This document shows positions 61,901-64,000 of a stretch of 64,000 nt of DNA, in pieces. Numbering within the stretch: position 1 is the stretch's first letter; each line of letters opens with the position of its first letter. The DNA comes from Taxillus chinensis. Lineage: Eukaryota > Streptophyta > Magnoliopsida > Santalales > Loranthaceae. The position numbers were made by a program, and so were the translations under genes. The stretch is taken from assembly GCA_023512835.1 (NCBI GenBank), contig CM042090.1:18568356-18632355 (forward strand). Reading direction: 5' to 3'. Under the pieces are notes generated by a model, which worked only from the letters and a program-made list of their open reading frames with translations, had not been told where the DNA came from and made no database searches.

Positions 61901-64000
61901 ACTCAAGAGCCGGTGCTTCCAAATGGCCGAAAAAACAAGGATTCCTTTTAGCCTTGATGTCGAGCTTCGATATCCCGCAACAAATCAGAGGGGTCAAAGC
62001 CCTCGCATGTCACCCCTAACACCGCGTCAATGGCTTTGTGGGCTCGCAACCACTCCGGCTCCGAAGAACTAATTCCACCTGCTTGCAACCACTCCGGCTC
62101 GCAACCACTCTGGCTTCAATTCCACCTGCTCTTAAAAGAACTAATTAAAAAACTCAGGTTCTAAGAAGCTGGTGAAATTTTGGTCTAATGAGGATGCTGA
62201 GCTTCCATGGACAATTTTTTGTTTTGTCTTTTTGGTAGCTTTGGTATTGGTAGAGAAGTAGAGCCCCTTTCCTTTTTTTTTTTTTTTGAGAATGTTAACA
62301 ATCTTTCTTTGCTTATCTTCAACCTCTCAAAAGAAAAGAAAAACAAAATTTGAATACTAATGCTCACTTTCTACTTTAGCAAAATAAGGTTAAAACTGTG
62401 TTCAATGGGGATATTTGTACTATCGCTTTTAATAATAAAAAGCCAAATTTTCTTTTGCAGTTTGAAACTAAAATACATTGGAGAATACACTTTTAATGAA
62501 ATGAATAAAAGTTTTATTTTCAATATGTAGTTACCCTTTCTTGGAAGTGCAGTTAAATTGTTGACGTGTGAAGTTGTATATGTAGTGTAGAAAGAACATA
62601 AAAGATATAACATTAATTGAATGCGTGAGAGTTCCTAAATGCAAACTGAGGCTTTTATTCTTTGGGGCTTGGGGTTGTTGCTAGTTTCGGATAATTTTAA
62701 CCATGTATTTACTATTTGCCGATTTTAGTTATTTTTTTGGTTTTCAATATCGCTTACCTTACTTTTTTTTATCATTTAGGTTCTGACAGAAACAGACCAC
62801 TGTTATTGTGTGCTTCTGAATGCACATGACGGGGCAGCATTCCCTACTGAAAAGGCATTATGTGAATCTGGTTCAAGTAATACTTTTGTGCGAATTCAGG
62901 CTGATTCTGGAAAGAAAACTAAGGTTTGTTCTGTTTTGACTTTGCATTAAATTTTCTGATCGGGTTGTAATATGGCTGTAGTGACTTATTGAGCCATGTT
63001 TTTTAGTTATGGATGTTCAATGGCTGTTCTGATTGGTATAAACAGTCTATTCGTATTGTGTTTTAGCCAGTAAAGGCTCCTATGGATTGTATGTGTAATC
63101 GGTTTCCTTGCATAGAAGACCCGACAACATTTTCTTGACTTAGTAAGAGCTATTGTTTAAATAAAATAAAATGAGTCATGGCAATTTGATTCTGAGATAT
63201 TGATGTTGTGATTCTTTAAAATGAAGCATTTTTCATTGAGACTTTTTTCATTGTGACTGCAGCTTACTCTTTTCTCAGGATTTGTGAGCTATCAAATGGT
63301 TCGAGAAGCATACGATGGTAGGCTGGTCACAGAACTGTACTATTTGTGTTCTATTGAAATGAAGTCTCTCTCTCTTTCTGCTTGTTTTTTCGTCAGAACC
63401 ATGAATCCTTTAGAAGAACCTGAATTGCAAATTTAATTTATTGTTTTGCTGAGCTTTGTGTCAGAAAGCTTTCATGCTTAAAAAAATTAAAATTTCCCAT
63501 GAATTTGATATTTCTTAAATATGTGGTACACCAAGCTGGGACTCTATATTTCTATTTTTCTGGTGAGGTAACTCAACCATGCTAATTATGTGCTTCTTAC
63601 TTGTGAGCTACTTGTATGTTGCTGTCTATCTTATATTCATTCTTTGATTATTGATATGTATTGAAGAATTTTAGTTGGAGAGAATTCATTGAGTAGCTTA
63701 ATGGAATATATGGAATCTTTTAGCTAAAACTGCTCTTTCTCAGGGTTTGGCTAAAGCGTTTTCTTGACTCAGACTCTGAACTCTTGATGTTTTGGGATAC
63801 ATTAGTCGAACGTGTGTTAGTTTAATGGCTAAGTTGATCTAATTAGTGATGGCATCGACTAAAACGATTAAGAGGGTGTTTGAGGGAGTTTTCTTCTTCT
63901 TTTTTTCTTTTTGGTTTATAAAACGCCTCACACCTGTTTTAAACAGCACAAGTATTTAGAAAGTTTGTTATTATCATTTTGGATCTGTTTATGTGCATGT
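58959..64000 (+). CDS. KIAA0930/DUF2045 homologue, 5' part (runs off the window)
   Basis: Nine coding exons: 58959-58990, 59085-59274, 59415-59489, 60213-60319, 60648-60708, 61065-61124, 61205-61279, 62780-62923 and 63263-63317. They splice in frame to about 266 residues; the rest lies to the right. Key blocks are FWRDILDVYFIRGRESRGRQ with DDLIFFVRK, DAPPYFVRRWAAKLDTVIAD, NYANVDWRRSFYLNLIAHTS, VNFHLDSKKEVGPTPAYPDI, CFAVDDFDSTFGAVVLTETD with HCYCVLLNAHDGAAFP, and LFSGFVSYQMVREAYDG. These match the eukaryotic KIAA0930 family, whose function is unknown. Intron 6 appears to be GC-AG (AAG|GCTAGT at 61125). Exon 5 has tandem acceptors (CAG at 60647 and 60654); only the first keeps the frame. Introns hold repeat relics. 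Confidence 0.9.
59920..60130. mobile_element. possible LINE 3'-end relic (minus orientation)
   Basis: ACAAGACTTTATTAAAATGA, then AAGGTGACAAATTACAAGAAGC-like DNA, in an intron of the DUF2045 gene. Plant LINE 3' UTRs read in reverse often begin with a 'CTTTATTAAAA' motif. No reverse transcriptase remains. Confidence 0.3.
61665..62150. mobile_element. possible non-LTR retrotransposon 3'-end relic with short internal repeats
   Basis: Begins TATATTAAAGAAAGGACGAG and is GC-richer than the surrounding intron. It ends with three copies of GCAACCACTCCGGCTC or a variant (about 62046-62110) and repeated ATTCCACCTGCT (62081 and 62117). Intronic, no coding capacity. Confidence 0.35.

Overview
The window is nuclear DNA from a flowering plant, most likely a woody eudicot. 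The species cannot be fixed from the sequence. The evidence is interrupted genes with GT-AG (and two GC-AG) introns, plant-only families (SOFL, PUB, HHP, LCAT-like), very AT-rich intergenic DNA, many GA/CT, GT and TA microsatellites, decayed plant retroelements, a hAT-type MITE, and a nuclear tRNA-Thr with a Pol III T-run. Nothing looks bacterial or organellar: there are no operons, CRISPR arrays or insertion sequences.

Layout, left to right. 0.9-6.2 kb: a complete 5-exon gene for the mitochondrial complex I subunit NDUFS4, with a decayed Ty3/gypsy relic in its first intron. 7.0-7.9 kb: a single-exon conserved plant gene on the minus strand. 10.7-12.1 kb: a highly charged protein of unknown function built around three fresh ~70-residue tandem repeats. 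14.8-18.1 kb: a heptahelical transmembrane (PAQR/HHP) gene, followed by tRNA-Thr(AGT) at 18.4 kb. 18.5-25.1 kb: mostly gene-poor DNA with repeat relics. 25.2-26.0 kb: a SOB FIVE-LIKE gene whose first intron appears to be GC-AG. 26-31.2 kb: gene-poor. 31.3-35.2 kb: a mosaic of broken gene pieces. Exons of a GH35 beta-galactosidase are interrupted, inside an intron, by exons of a PP6-regulatory (SAPS) protein, and both are preceded by an unidentified GC-rich exon and CGTCGT-rich flanking DNA. 36.2-36.8 kb: a tandem repeat of about 163 bp. 37.8-38.2 kb: a small basic plant protein. 41.0-41.4 kb: a hAT MITE with a perfect 8-bp target duplication. 42.5-43.9 kb: a two-exon LCAT-like lipase/acyltransferase on the minus strand. 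46.3-46.5 kb: a broken NPF (NRT1/PTR) transporter fragment. 49.3-50.6 kb: an intronless PUB30/31-type U-box/ARM ubiquitin ligase. 53.8-56.4 kb: a BSD-domain protein. 59.0-64.0 kb: the first nine exons of a KIAA0930/DUF2045 protein that runs off the window.

The genes are independent housekeeping and signalling genes with no shared pathway. Mapped exons join in frame at plausible splice sites, and I place them by protein-family resemblance recalled from general knowledge, not by any search. The most unusual structure is the 31.3-35.2 kb gene-fragment mosaic. Together with the NPF fragment at 46.3 kb beside similar CGTCGT-containing DNA, it suggests transposon-mediated capture of gene pieces.
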